DNA of 64,000 bases from Cercis canadensis (taxonomy: Eukaryota; Streptophyta; Magnoliopsida; Fabales; Fabaceae): NCBI GenBank assembly GCA_003255065.1, contig QAOA01002417.1, positions 134,122 through 198,121 of the forward strand, in the 5' to 3' direction. Numbering within the stretch: position 1 is the first letter of the stretch; every line of letters starts with the position of its first letter. Both the position numbers and the translations under genes were made by a program. Of this stretch, positions 26,421-39,714 are shown piece by piece. Under the pieces are notes generated by a model, which saw only the letters and a list, made by a program, of their open reading frames with translations, was not told where the DNA came from and ran no database searches.

Positions 26421-29400
26421 GTTGGTTGAAGTGTGGCTTTCTACTTGGTGACCCTGTGGTGTCCTTTTAAAGGAAGATTTCAACGATGTGGCCCTTCGCT
26501 TTTTTTAGCTTCACTCTGCTCGTACAATAAATTATGATATATTTCCTTATCATGGTTGTTCAGAATTCATCTACTAGAGAGTGTCACAAGTGATAGTCAT
26601 GATGATGCTGTTGATTTATGCTCTATAAGAAACAAGTTTAGCCAATCTGTAAACTGGGATTTTAATAGTTATCTTGATTGAGATAAATTCTTCAATTTAA
26701 TTACTTGTAGAACGTACATTGTTAAATTGAAGTGCTAGAAAACACGCCTCTTGTTTATGGGAGAGTGCTGAAAGGCAAGTAGCACGATCCCCGTCATCAC
26801 CATCACAATCCCCATCCCAAGCACAAGAATATAAAAAGGCCTAAAACTAAAACGTAGGGGCTGCTTTTTCTTAATTGTCTTAATGATTCAAGTTAGCAAA
26901 AAGTTTTGAGGTTAGGCAATGCAATGCTAGTGAAGTGTAGTAATGCTGTGCATTTCACTATTTTGTCTCCGCAAAAGGTCATTTGGTACTAATTCCTGAG
27001 TCAATGAATAAAATAGCAATTTGACCAACTTGTCACGGTTCCAGTTAGTGCCACTTTGTCTGGTGCAGCAACTTTAGAGTCTATCAAATCAGTGTTGCTT
27101 CAGTTGGGTAATTAGATGCATTTTCTTTTTCTTTTATCATCTTGTTAGTCAATTTGGCTAAAGAAGCAATCGGTGTTTGACACGTGTTGGCCAAGGGGTG
27201 TTCAATGGGGCTGAAGGATGACCCAGTAGTCACTCCTCACATTGACATAGTTGTGGGAAAGTGATCCAAGTGCTCTGGTCTGCTGGCATGAAAGCGCCAC
27301 ACTTACTGTGAGATGCATGAACTTTCAAACGGGACCATAATTTGGTCCCCACCCATTTCACCATCTAATTGTTAAATATAAAATTATTTATGAGTTTTTA
27401 CTTAATAATTTAAGTTTTTGGGTTGAATCAGTTCTTGACACGATATCAGAGTTTTCTTGACTAGATTAAATCTTTTTGTTTCATTTTCACAATTAAATTA
27501 AAATTTTAACATATAATATAAGTAAATATATACTTTGTCTATGTTTCAAGCTCTAAGAGAGCTTTCACGTACGGAAGCATGTTAACATGTTCTATCAATT
27601 AATAAGGCATAGTTGAACTCATTAAATCTTTAGTATGACTTTATGACAATTCATGCTAAAGCAATGTAAGATATGTAATGCACAACTAGTGTTTCTTGTG
27701 TAAAATGGATGCATTATTAAGCTGAATGAAAAAAATTGTTGGAACCAACGGTTGACAAGTACAAGTGCCCAAATTTATGTGCTCAACCTGAAGAAGAAAA
27801 AATGTCATAAAAAGGAGGTTAGGCGTGGCTGGGTGGTACTATGAGGGGCCAATGCACCTGTCCCATGATTTAATGCTTGCCCAAATCCACTCAAGCTTTA
27901 GTTGTACTCCTCTATTTCAACTTTCAACCAGAGTTTGCCTCAGTTTATTTATGCTTAAGAACCAGTACGGAGTTTTGGTGCATAACTGATCACCTATTCA
28001 TTCTTTCCCAATTATGCTTTGTAGGAGTGAGAATTAAGAGAAATAGAATGGAAAGAGGAGAAAAATTGCCAAAGAATTGTTGGCAATTTTCATTCCACCC
28101 TCTTTCATTCTAAGTCTTATCTAGAATGACATGTATTTCATCCATGGAAAGAGAAGTGAGGGGCTGAAGGGAGATAAGATCGTAGGAAACACAGGCGTGA
28201 CTAGTTAGCTTAATTAGGCAAACGAGAAAGGGGAAAAAATAGAAGAATTTCAGATACATACGGAATGTGCTTACTATGTATTGCAGAGGTTTCCAATTAA
28301 ATGTGTGTTGCTTGAGTTTTTGTCAACCTCCATTAGAAACAAGACAGGCATATGCACCGCACAAAGAGGAGGTAGCACAAAGGAAAATGATTAAAGAGGG
28401 GCCAAAAGCAGGAGTACCAAATGATGGCAAGTGAGGCCAGTCACCGTTTTTCCCAACACTGCTTTTCTTGCTTTCTCTTCTTCCCATATAATGCGTTTGG
28501 CACTCATGTTTTAGACCAGACCCTTCAATCACTTATCTTAATATCTTAATATTTGAATATATAATAAATATTTTAATTCAATCATTTTAGGCTCAAATCT
28601 TGGAACGATAAGATAAGGTTTACGAAAAGAAGATGAACTTCCTTAATTGTATAGTTTCAACTCTGAAAAGACTAAAAGGAATAATGTCCCCCCATGCCAT
28701 ATTGATATATATTGGCTTTTTGGTTCAGGTAGCACTAAGTTGTATGGCTTTACAAGTAAGCCCTGCTTTCATTGATTGAACATTAACAACGTTGGTTATT
28801 GCATACACTCCTTACTCTCGGAATATCACTAGAGGGACAACACTCATTTCAACTTTACGTGTTGCAATCAAAGATGTTTGATAAAATCACTGGATAGAGA
28901 TTGATTTCGTTCTTTTGGGTGGACAATGGACATGATGACTTAATTTAAAATCAGCTCGTTAATTGCTTTAATGCACTTAAGCATAGGAAAATTAATGGGG
29001 GTCCATAATCCCATATTAATTATCCCACTAAAGAATTCTCCTAAAAAATAATAAAAAAAGAGAAAGGAGGGGAATTCTGGACCCGCAGATAATTAACAAG
29101 TGGTCTTTGACTTTTTTTTGTCTCCCTTTTTTTATTTGCTAATGTCAGTATTTTTTGCCTTATATTATAAGAATGCTGTCTTTTGACTTATAGTTGATAC
29201 TAATTTGATGTTCAGATAATTTAAATTATTATAGAAAATTACAATACTATCATTTTGGAAATCAAGTGAGTGGTGACAAACTGACAACTTTCAACTTTGT
29301 ATAGTGGACACTGAAACTAAGCCGTAGAAGAGAAGTGCGCACTTAGGCTGCAAAATGTGTCTTCTCCCTACAAAGTCAAGCCCGCGCACTTCATACTTAC

Positions 29401-30803
29401 TTAACCTAAGCTTACAGCTTTTCATTGTCGGAGTGATGGCTTCGTCCATCTCAAATCATTGCAATAAAAAAATCAATAATGTCATTTTTTTTTTTTATTT
29501 AACTTACAAAAATTTAATCTTTTTCTTTCTTATCTCTAAACTACATTTAAAAACTTACAAGATTATAATATTAGATAAAAAAAATATTTTAAATTTTCCT
29601 ATATCTTTAACTTAAAATTTTAACTTTATTTATTTAATAATAATAAATTATTTTTCCTCTTTGCCGTAGTGCTCATTCTCACTTCCTTAATCTTGTTGAT
29701 ATATTTAAATATTAATTAATTAACAAAAACGATAAAAGAATTATTGGGTATTGGGTGGGCCTTTACTGTGCCCACTTCATGGCTCATGAATCATGATCCC
29801 AAAGATGTGAAAAAGAGGGTCAGAACAAATAATTAGAGCTTAAAAATTTCTTTGGGCCAGTAGTTAGAGCTTAACATTAATTAATCATTAAAGCATTTGA
29901 AATTAACAAAATATGGGGATCCGAAATTGGCCATCCCAGATGCGTTTCCGGTTGATTCTCTATTAGACGCAAGCAGATACTCGTTTTGGGTCTTTTTCTT
30001 TTCTCTTTATTCTTTATTCTTTAATTTTATGTGGCCAAAAAAGTTTCTGCTACAGCCTAGAGGTAAAAACCCTCTATGGCATTTGCAGATTGCAGTTCTC
30101 ATCAGAGAATATTGGACTTGACTAAAACTCAAATCACACCCGTCAACGTCTAAATTCTTTTTTCTGCATGTCCAGAGGTTCTATTTGGGAGTTTAAAGTG
30201 AAAGAAAAAGAAAAGAAATAAAAACAAAGAAAAAGAAGATAAGAAAAATGGAAAATTTTCTCTCTCTTTTATTTGGATGATTAAAATGAACCAAAAAAAA
30301 GGAAAATAAATAAAATAAATAAAAAATTATAATTTTACAAATTTATCCCTTATTTATAAAGTAAATATATTTAATATAAGATTTAATAATATTATCTAAA
30401 TAGTGTTTGAAAAAGAATTTGAAGAAATAAATAAATGTATAATAGTAAACTACTATTCTTTACTCTTCAAACCCCCCAAATTAGAGGAACACAAAAGTGA
30501 AGACAAAAAAAGAATTTGAGGTTACTCATTGGTTTTCTTTCATTTTTTAATCTTGAACTCTCAAATAAGGAGATAGGCACATTTATTTCTTTTCTTTCCT
30601 CTCATTTTCCCTCAATTTTAACTTCTAAACAAATCTTGAGTGTTCCGGTTAATATTAAAACATGCATTAATTCCAATCCACTTCAGATTCAGATAATGAA
30701 TGATCTTCCTTTTAGAAACTCCAATTTCATTTCCACTTCTTATTTTTATGATTGCCTGCACCACATCAAAACGTTTTTTGTATTTTTCTTTTTTATTGAA
30801 AAA
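26421..30803. other. Intergenic, no gene recognised
   Basis: The part near 26.45-26.6 kb should be the promoter of the minus-strand SABATH gene. No open frame in the rest shows a domain. There are AT-rich low-complexity tracts near 29.4-29.7 and 30.2-30.5 kb. A dispersed motif beginning GTTAAATATAAAATTATT at 27373 recurs in diverged form near 35.0 kb. Confidence 0.45.
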
Positions 30804-31046
30804 CATTTCAAAGACCATGTGATTGAGAGCCCGTAGCCATAAGCTCCCATATGTAGAAACCATCTTTTCTAGAAAGATCATCGCTTCTTCTTCCCAAAAT
30901 GTCCCTTCAACCATTTCCTCTGCACGACACTTGAGAAACAATGAGAAATCTCTTTCAAATTGCTCGTAATAAGCCTTCAGCATGTTTGGGGGACTAGTAC
31001 TAGCCATGCAAATGTTACCCTTGTCGTTCCCTCAGCACCTTTAGCA
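30804..31046 (-). pseudogene. SABATH exon-3 remnant
   Basis: The minus strand reads MASTSPPNMLKAYYEQF then RDFSLFLKCRAEEMVEG, nearly the same as exon 3 of the SABATH pseudogene at 32.4-32.7 kb. Downstream of EEMVEG the reading frame is disturbed: residues corresponding to GGRMVLTFLGR are missing or altered, and the end (ALNHMVFEM) is recovered only after a frame change. The start of the exon (VPEG block) is also altered. No exon 4 follows within the expected distance and no exons 1-2 precede it. This is a decayed fragment of a third tandem copy. Confidence 0.85.
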
Positions 31047-31330
31047 AAATGGAGATTAGTGCTAACTGAAGCTTGATTTGATATAAGATCAACAACAAAT
31101 TTGGAATCTAGTTCTACGGCAAGACTAACAATTCCCAGCTGATTTGCTAGTATCAGACCCTTTAGTACTGCCCAAAATTCAGCTAGAGCTAGATTTGGGG
31201 AACCAGAACCAACTCTTTTAGGGAAGCCCGTGACCCGTTCTCCTAAGTGGTTGCGTATAACCCCACCAGCACCTAGTTGACCAGGATTGGGGTTGGTATT
31301 GAGTTTAAAACACTCATAAGGTGGATGGTC
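31047..31330 (-). mobile_element. LINE-type RNase H domain fragment
   Basis: Translating the minus strand gives NPGQLGAGGVIRNHLGERV, then FPKRVGSGSPNLALAEFWA, then VELDSKFVVDLI. This is the plant retrotransposon/RVT_3 RNase H fold: GAGGVIRD-like strand, AE.WA helix, and an ELD-like acidic motif. The usual DGS motif before NP appears to be lost. The piece abuts the SABATH exon-3 remnant at about 31046 and probably came from a non-LTR element that landed in or near its intron. Only a fragment is present. Confidence 0.7.
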
Positions 31331-31890
31331 TCATATTTGATAATAAGGGAATTGAGCCCAAAATTGGAGAAACTACCTAGTAGTTTTTCTCATGGGATAT
31401 GTTACAAACAGTTTTACCTTGTAAGGAAATCATAAAACAAAGCACATATTAAGTGCTAACTCACTTAATTAAATCACAGGTCAAATCTAATTTCTTCATG
31501 GCACAACACAAAACCAGATATTATTTTTCTTAAAATCAACCTGATCTATGATACTCTCAGCTGTGGAGGGTGATGGTTTTTATACACTATTACATTGTTA
31601 TATTAGTATAATATATTGGTGGAATGTGACATAATATAAGTTTAAAAAGTGTATAAAATAACCATTCTCTAATATCTCCAGGGTACTTCTAGGGTTGTTG
31701 CAGCCTAGCAACCACCATTTTTATTACATGTTTGCAGACATCACAAATTAAACTACAAGGACAAATATAATTTGATATTGCCCAATTAATTACTAGACAA
31801 ATCCAGTGCAGGAAACACTGGCTCAGAGATGAAGACAGCTATTTGAGACACAGCCACATATTAACACGCAAGCATCCTCCTGCTTATGAT

Positions 31891-33599
31891 TCATGATCTT
31901 CTGGTCATAGACACAGTGACATTGACGAACTTAGTTTTCTCTTTAGACATACGATCAGCTAAGATTTTTTGGTAGCGGCTGAAAACATCTTCTATGATAG
32001 CTTCTCCAAAGTGACTAACAAGCATAGATTCAGCCACGGCCCTCATGCACTTCGCCACGTTGTATCCTCCATCACTAAGTGTTTCAGACAAGCTAAATTC
32101 ATAGTCATGAGGGTTCCAGTTGTTATCATCATAAGCGTTCCAATTCACTTCAGATGCCTCCAAACGGTTGATGGAGAATGATCCTTCTTTTTGAACCTCC
32201 AATTTCACCTCTGATGGGGATGGTGTGTATTGAGGGATGTTAAAGGAATCCATTTGCTCTTCCTTTATGATTCCCTGCAGCAGACCAAATTATCAGATAC
32301 TTTACAAAGAGGGGAGAATGGACAGATGTGTATATATTTAAAAGACTAAACTACATTATATTAGGAAATAGTTACTTTTTTCTTTTCCCCTTTTGCTCTT
32401 AAGTCATTTTATTTCCTTTTTCGAATATTTACCTCCAAGACCATGTCATTGAGAGCCGTAGCCATGAGCTCCCAAATGTAGCAACCTTCCTTGCTAGAGG
32501 GATCCTCGCTTTTTCTTCCCAAGAATGTTAGAACCATACGACCCCCTTCAATCATTTCCTCTGCACTACACTCGAGAAAAAATGAGAAATCTCTTTGAAA
32601 TTGCTCATAAAAAGCCTTCAGCACATTTGGTGGGCTTGTACTAGCCATGTAAATGTTGCCTTTGTTCTTCTCTATGCCTTCAGGAACCTAATTCATTAAT
32701 CACCAATAAACAATAAAATTTCATTAATTATTCTTGACCATTTTTGCGCAAACCAGGAAGTTAAATATATACCTAAAATAGCCATTGAAGGCTGTAAGAG
32801 GAATGGACAAAATGAAGACTTTTTGTAGGAAAAATCCTGCCATAGAAAGAACCAGGGACTCCACTGCAGAAGCATGGACCAACCCCAGCTTCCATTTCGT
32901 TTCTGAGCTTTTCTTTGGAGCTGTCAAGAGACTTGAAGATATATTATTGAAGTCATTCCCAGGAAGATCATTCAGAAAGACTTGGTACTCTGGAGACTGA
33001 TGGTTTAGCTCTTGGCAAAGCTTCTCCACTGATTTGATAACTTCAGAGACCACAAACAATGTGTTTGGTCCAGAAGAGCAACCCAAGTCTGCAATAGCCA
33101 TGCTTCTCGGGAGTGTGCTGAGGTAGAGGTAGGTTATGTCTTCCTCTCTGATGGGCTTTGTCATTGAAATCACCTTTAGCTGTTCCTCGTTCGAATCATG
33201 CGAAAGAGTTAGTGATGTTTTCTACTTGCACAATTCACATATCAAATCCAAACAGTAATATAGCAGTACTACATTTGCATATATAATAACAATTAATGTA
33301 CGTTGCTCAATTTTTAGATACACCTATAAATTTACACCGATACCTGACTCAACTAATCTACCTCAATCTTTTCATTTTAAATTAAGATAGAGTCACCAAT
33401 ATAATGATATAAATTTATATATGCATATAAGAATTATGCAATTAATAGTAATTACTATTATTAGCTTAGAAATTGGTAATATGAACTTGTAATATTGCAA
33501 CTGAAGAGTTGGATTTAATTATACCTGAACCAAGGAGTTGTTTGCATTGCTCGTTTCTCCCATTCCTACTTTCATGTGGAGCACTTGAGTTACTTCCAT
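31891..33599 (-). pseudogene. SABATH methyltransferase, second tandem copy (disrupted)
   Basis: Four SABATH exons are present on the minus strand: 33599-33525 (MEVTQVLHMKVGMGE), 33179-32773 ([23 protein letters not shown]), 32687-32433 (VPEGIEKNKG to NDMVLE) and 32274-31891 (EEQMDSFNIPQYTPS to MTRRS). Exon 2 is 407 bases, not a multiple of three. After NDFNNI an extra AT shifts the frame; the other frame then gives [18 protein letters not shown] and SSYSLQWLF, and the last codon of the exon is TAG where CAG is expected. Splice sites still look usable. I call it a recent pseudogene. A sequencing error could explain the 2-base shift but would not explain the stop. Confidence 0.8.
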
Positions 33600-33987
33600 T
33601 GTTATATCTCTTTCTCACTCTCTCTCTCTCTTTTGTGCTTCTTTGTGTTTAATCAAACCCATTACACACTCTCCTATTTATATATGGGGCAGATGGTTTT
33701 TTTTTTGTTAATTATATATTTTTTTGTGGCGTTGGTTTTTTCCATTATTTTTTTGAGTGTAAACAAAGTGTGTAGTGATCAAAACGTAGTTCTCTGAAAA
33801 ATAGGGCTCATTCTCAATTATTGACTGGATTTTAGAAGGTTATTTCATCCTTGTTAATTAGTTTGTGGACAACCCCGTTCTTAACTAAAAAGTAAAAATC
33901 CCTTTTAGGTCTTCTTCTTCATGAGTAAGGACTACAGAGAATAGGGTCGTCTACACTTCATAGTTCATAGTAGTGATGTAACCCCAT

Positions 33988-34452
33988 GTAAGTGGCGGAT
34001 CCGAAAACTGTTGTCTTGGGAGTAATTTATACATATAAAAATATATATTTTTAATTTTTAAAAAAATTTAAGTGAAATTAAACTCTTTAAATATTGTCTT
34101 ACTTATTTAAATATTAATATGATCTTTTATGATAAACTTAATCATGTATTTTACCTTCTTTCAATGATTAGAGAAAGAAAAAATTATTTTTATGATATTT
34201 ATTAATTATTGTCACATTTAAAATTATTGTGATTGTATTCATTAAAAAATTATGAATATTTATATATGTGTTTTTCTAATATTGCCATGATTAAATTGAA
34301 AACATAATATATTATCTTTATATATTGTTTAGGGATTAATAACTAGGCAATGGGTAATTTTCTAATACCTTTATTAGAGAAATTTAATTGATTAGTAGAG
34401 GCCCAGAGGCAATTGCCCCCACAACCATGAGGTAGCTAGATCCGCTCACGTG
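33988..34452. repeat. Putative MITE with GCGGATC ends
   Basis: The left end has AAGTGGCGGATCCG and the right end AGATCCGCTCACG, which are inverted, with internal CTTGGG and TTGCCCCC blocks near the respective ends. This arrangement is common in repeated elements of eudicot intergenic DNA. The interior is AT-rich and non-coding. No target duplication was identified, so the ends are approximate. Confidence 0.45.
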
Positions 34453-35090
34453 GATGAAGCCTGAAACATGAGCATAATAGCTGTTTAATTAATTTTGTTA
34501 GATCCCTTGGAATTGGATGTATTGTACTATTGATTGTCTACCAAACACCATTTTGTCTGTTGCTTACTGTCGCTTCCTTATAGGACAAGGATATCCCACG
34601 AAAAACCCATTTATATACGCAAATTGCAAGTATGAACACAGGGTTCTTTATTCACATGATATTTGTTTCTTTTGATTTACTACTTAACATCAAATTTAAA
34701 CTTTGTTTAATAAAATTGCAACTTAGCATACATTTGAAAATTTATATTATATATTTATTGGCAGAGCTTACTACTAAAACACAGAATTTTAATCTAGGAA
34801 CTACCTAAGTGTTATATGGATAGGGGATATGTGCAATAATAAAAGTACGATATAATTTTATATGATTAGTTAGTATTAAGTCTTACTTAGTGGTTAAGAG
34901 ATCTATCTATGTTTTCTTTTTATTTTTTTAATTAAATTAAAATTTCAACATAAAATATAGTTTAGTTTATAGAATCGAATTTTAACCCAAAAAACTTTTG
35001 TGTGTAGAATATGTTAAATATAAAATTATTCATAAACTTTTATATAATAACTTAAAATTTTGTGAGAAGTTATTATTGACAAAACTTAGC

Positions 35091-35590
35091 AAAAATGTTT
35101 TGTTGAAGCTAATTTTTCAAATATTGTGAGGTAAGCCGATGATGTGGCGCTCCAATATTTCATTGGACATTTGACTTAAACATAAAAAAGGTACAATGAT
35201 ACAATTAATTATTTAATAATTGATATGATTTTTAGAACATTGAGTATAACTTCAGGACTTTTTTCACATATTAATAATGTATGTGATATTTTTTTGACAT
35301 GGTAGTATTAATTATTGTTAATATATAAAAAAAATTAATTTTAGTCATTTCTTTTTTAACAATCAAAATTAAATAATTTTTATATCAATAATTATTATGT
35401 TGTTATGTTATAGATATATCACATATGTAGCTTAGGACGCGTTCTTTTCAACGATCGACTAATTAACAACTCAGCGAAAACGTTTTGTTGAAGCTAATTT
35501 ATCAAATTTAGGTAAGCACACACACGTCATACCACTGAAGTAAGCCGATGACATGGCACTCTGTTATTTTCATTAGACATTGTACTTAAT
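35091..35590. repeat. Diverged direct repeat pair
   Basis: A segment near 35091-35180 (GTTTTGTTGAAGCTAATTT ... AAGCCGATGATGTGGC ... GACTTAA) recurs in the same orientation near 35480-35590 (GTTTTGTTGAAGCTAATTT ... AAGCCGATGACATGGC ... TACTTAA). The second copy carries about 25 extra bases. The intervening DNA is AT-rich. It may be an old segmental duplication. Confidence 0.6.
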
Positions 35591-36380
35591 ATACTGTTTC
35601 TTTGTTCTATATGTACACAAGCGCGCGCGCACACGTAATACAATTAATTTAGAGATATCTGAAAAAATTTAAGTCTCCGCGTTTAATCCTATACCTTCGT
35701 ATTTTAAGTTAAAAAATTTGAACTCTTTTTATCTAATAAAAAAAAAATTTAATATATTATAGGTCTTTATAATTTAGATGAATTTTAAACTATGTCTCTA
35801 TAAATTTTTTTTTCTTTTGAGATCCTTATAGTTTAAAATTTTTTTAATTGTGTATTTACTATCACCTCCAATTATAATTTCATCAGTTTAATACTCACAT
35901 GACAAATAACTTATTTATAGGACAATAAAAGAAGTTAACATGACGCTAAAATAATATAAAAATTGTCATCTCATCATTTTAACTAACTTCAAACTTCACG
36001 AGAAAAGATGATATGCCACTTTGGCGCTACGTTGACTTTTTTTATTGTTACATAGATAAATCGTTTGTCATATGAGCACAAAATTGACAGAACTATAACG
36101 GAGTGTGATAGCAAAGACCCAATTAAAAAAAAAATCAAACTACAAAAACTCTTAAAAAACAAATTATAAAAATTTGATTCAAAATTCGTCTAAACTATAA
36201 GAAGTATATTTACACCTAAAAAAAAAATATTTGCTATGCATGTGTGTCATTCTCCATTAATTTGTGGCCATTTTTTATTTAGCTCTTATTCCAAGTCAAC
36301 AAAACTCAGCAGTCAGCAAAAGAAAATTTGTTTGTATTTGTTTCTGCTTCTAATATTATCTAAGATAGTGTGTCTTTGAC

Positions 36381-36403
36381 ATATATATATATATATATAT
36401 ATA
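36381..36403. repeat. AT dinucleotide microsatellite
   Basis: About eleven consecutive AT repeats in intergenic DNA. Confidence 0.9.
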
Positions 36404-38024
36404 AAGTTTAACAGAAGCAAGTATAAGCCCTATAGTTTAGCCTTACGAACATAATTTTATATGATTACTTAGTGTATTTTAATTATATGATATAACATTT
36501 TGTAAGTACATAATTTTTCTTTGATAATTAGCTCACATAAGATTTCATCTAATTTTTTATATTACATTTTCACGCATAATTATTTGTATTAAGATGACAT
36601 TTCTAGAAAAATAACTGTGTGATTTAAAATACTATATATATTCTAATTTTTCGTCATTTTCAATCTTTCATCTTGATCGAGATTTTATTACCTGCAATAC
36701 TGATGCTTCTTCTTCTCACTAATGAATAATAAATCCAAATAGTTCCCCATTGTCTTTGAATCTTTGTGCATGCATCCACGTTCTTTTTTCTTTTACTTTT
36801 TATCCAAATTATCATTCTTGCACACACCGAGTCATCTCAGTTGAGAAATTGGTCTTTAAATTCTTGCACTTTCAAGATAATTCTCTCACATTTTTATAAT
36901 GTTTAAGTGTTATTGACTGAAAGTTTGCCATTTGAAGGTATGATATACTTGGTTTAGCTTAAAAATGTGTGTTTTGTTGAATGCCCACCCAATGTTTGTT
37001 GAAATGCTTGAATGATATTTAACATATATGGTAATTCAAAATTGCTTCTTGTAGTGTCTAAAGTAGCTTTCATTGTATGAATACATGTCTTGGTAGCCAA
37101 ATAAAGGTATTACCCACTTAGAGTACCCTTGAGAAGTTGTGTTTGAGGTGTACCCAATGACCTTTCAACTCTCCCTCCCTCCCCAGTCCCTCCTTACGCT
37201 TTTAGGCATATTAATTTTCACAAAACCCAACTTCTTATATTTGTCTTTGTGTTGGATCTATTCTTTGGCTTGGTGTTTGTGGTTGCTTTGAATACTGTTG
37301 GTGGTGGAGGTTGCGTGGTCACCGGAAGTCGATAACTTTAGTTGCTTCATGGCACCGACGATGTGGAACAGATTACAGAATGAGATATCCTGGGCATGGG
37401 GGGTTGCATGGGAGAAGAAAGAGAAATGAGAATGGAAGCTTTTTAACAATTAAAAAGAATAAAATATATCTTCATAAACAAACAAACAAAAAAGAGTGAA
37501 ATACATCCTTTATTTTCAAGTCTTTAACATCTTATAGATAAATAGTTTATTAAAGTATTTTTATTCAGATACAAATTATATAATATTTTTAAAATACTCA
37601 TGTGTGCTGTATTTTAAATTCTTCCAACCAATATAATATAAGCATTGCACAAAGTCTAAAAAAAAGAATATTGCTAAAAAAAATTCAACAGCAAATTTTT
37701 CTTCTCTCAATTTCACAATAATCAAATTTAATTAAAAGAATTTGTATGAAATTGAAATAGAAAGGGAGTTATATGAAACTAAATTTTCATGGCCTCGATT
37801 TCACACTAATCAATTTTAATTGAAAAACATGCAATTCAATTTTGTGTAATTAATGTCAAATTAAAAAATGGGGTCAAACTATAATTTAACAAAAAATTAA
37901 GGCACTATGTTATTATTAAAAAAATTAGGTGCTCAAGTTGTCCATTAAACAATCATAGTCATTTATTAGGTCAAGTGAATAATTGAATGGTGATTTAGTA
38001 GCCTTTACACTGGTGTTCATTTTG

Positions 38025-38107
38025 TATTATTGGTATTGTAGACTGAGCCCATAAAGAATGTGTANTGTGTTATTGGTATTGTAGACTAAGCCCATAAAGA
38101 ATGTGTA
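38025..38107. repeat. Near-identical copies on either side of an N
   Basis: About 40 bases containing TATTGGTATTGTAGACTGAG and AAGAATGTGTA end at a single N (38065), and a copy with one or two changes starts straight after it. This pattern fits two overlapping contig ends joined without merging, rather than a biological duplication. Confidence 0.7.
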
Positions 38108-38194
38108 AAAATGAAATAGAAAAAGAAAAGTTAAAAAGAAGAGAGAAAAAAATTAAAGGTGACCACACATAAAATAAAGAGAAAAATGGGTGAA

Positions 38195-38455
38195 TGAAAT
38201 GGAGAAAGAGAAGATAAAAAGGAAGAGAGAGAAGATGAAAGTGAAATGATGGAAAAAGAGAAGATAAAAAGGAAGGGAGAGAATATGAAAGTGAAAGGAT
38301 GAATAAAGAGAAGATAAAAGTAAAAAGGATAGAGAAAGATAAAATAAAAAGGAAGAGAGAGAAGATGAAAGTGAAAGGATGAAAAAAGAGAAGATAAAAA
38401 GAAAGAGAAAGAAGAAGAAAGTAAAAAGATGGAGAAAGAGAAGATGAAATAGAGA
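38195..38455. repeat. Purine-rich minisatellite
   Basis: Four to five imperfect units of about 50-60 bases, built from GAGAAGATAAAAAGGAAGAG and GATGAAAGTGAAA blocks. Almost purely A and G on this strand. The open frame on the other strand is low-complexity and not a gene. Just to the right (38480-38540) are GGTGTGTCCCATTAAACATG and GGTGTGTTCAATGG, weak matches to the GGACACGCC-core elements elsewhere in the window. Confidence 0.75.
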
Positions 38456-38652
38456 AAATTAGACATGTCTAATTAGAAACGGTGTGTCCCATTAAACATG
38501 TCACATGAGATTTGGTGTGTTCAATGGAACTCATCTTGTCTAAATTAGTTTTTTTAAAATATAATATTTATGTAATTAAATTAGAAAGTATGATATATCT
38601 ATAATTTAGTTTCTAATATCTAAGTCAAACAGCTAAGATAATCTATCTAATG

Positions 38653-38673
38653 AAAAAAAAAAAAAAAAAAAAN

Positions 38674-38703
<30 letters not shown>
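38653..38703. repeat. Poly-A tract with an N
   Basis: A run of about 50 A with one N at 38673. Its length is uncertain. Confidence 0.9.
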
Positions 38704-38707
<4 letters not shown>

Positions 38708-39714
38708 GACAATGAAGTTGATTGGGCCTATAAAGTTGGGTTTTCGAAGGCAGGTCCATAAGTATTCAGACTTCTGCAGGTTATTGGCCCAAAACAGAAT
38801 TTCAGCAGGTAGTTATGATATTATAATTTTTCAAAAATGATGTCATAATTCTTAAAAAATGGCATAATTATCGTACGAAGTAAAAACGAAAAACCAAATC
38901 ATTGTTACTAAAGATAAAAACCATTCCCTCTCTTACTCGTTTTCTTTTAAAACAAACATGTGACGACAATAGCCAGAATAAAGATCTAGCTTTAAAATCA
39001 TCGAAATTCATTGTTTCTGACTAAAATACAAAACCAACTTAATTTAGTACACATTCCTCTGTCTAAGGATTAATATCTTATCATATTATTTAATTTTTTA
39101 GGTTAAAAATACAGAAAATGAAGATTTAAATTTGATATCTCAAATTTTAATATCCTTAAATTAATATATACTATTTAATTATAGCTTGTAGATTAGAGCA
39201 CTTTTGGTAATTTAAATTTCGTAATTATACCATCTACTCATTCTGATTCATATCTTCACTTAATTACTTACAATTGGGTGTTAGTATATTCTATTTTTTC
39301 CCCCAAATCTATATAATAACTTGCCGCGGATATCAAAGATAGGATAGGATTGTCCATTCCCGTCACTTTGAGTTTACTTTTTCAACAAAACATGCTATTA
39401 TTTTTATTTTTACTTTTTCAAAAAAGAATCCATTCAAGTTGGCTACATATTTTAATTTTTGGTGTCAGCATAATCTATTGTGCCGTGCAACATGCTTTTA
39501 CAGCATACTGGACGACGACGTATATAAGAAACAAATTTTTAACTCAATTTAAAAAACTTAAATCGTAGATAACATTCATCCTCTCGTTGATGTCACTTTT
39601 GCTAATATGCTATGTTTTTCTAACTTTCTTATACGAAAGGGTCTTCTAGAAGTTAGAATGTGACAAAGAATCTATCTTCTGTTTCAATATCACTACATGG
39701 ATAGCGCAAAATGG

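Noticed and set aside
27373-27500. Words resembling a retroelement primer-binding region (GATATCAGAG)
   Set aside because: Isolated match with no LTR or gag nearby; only a weak dispersed repeat shared with 35.0 kb.
38131-38466. 111-codon minus-strand open frame rich in Phe, Ser and Leu
   Set aside because: It is the translation of the purine-rich minisatellite.
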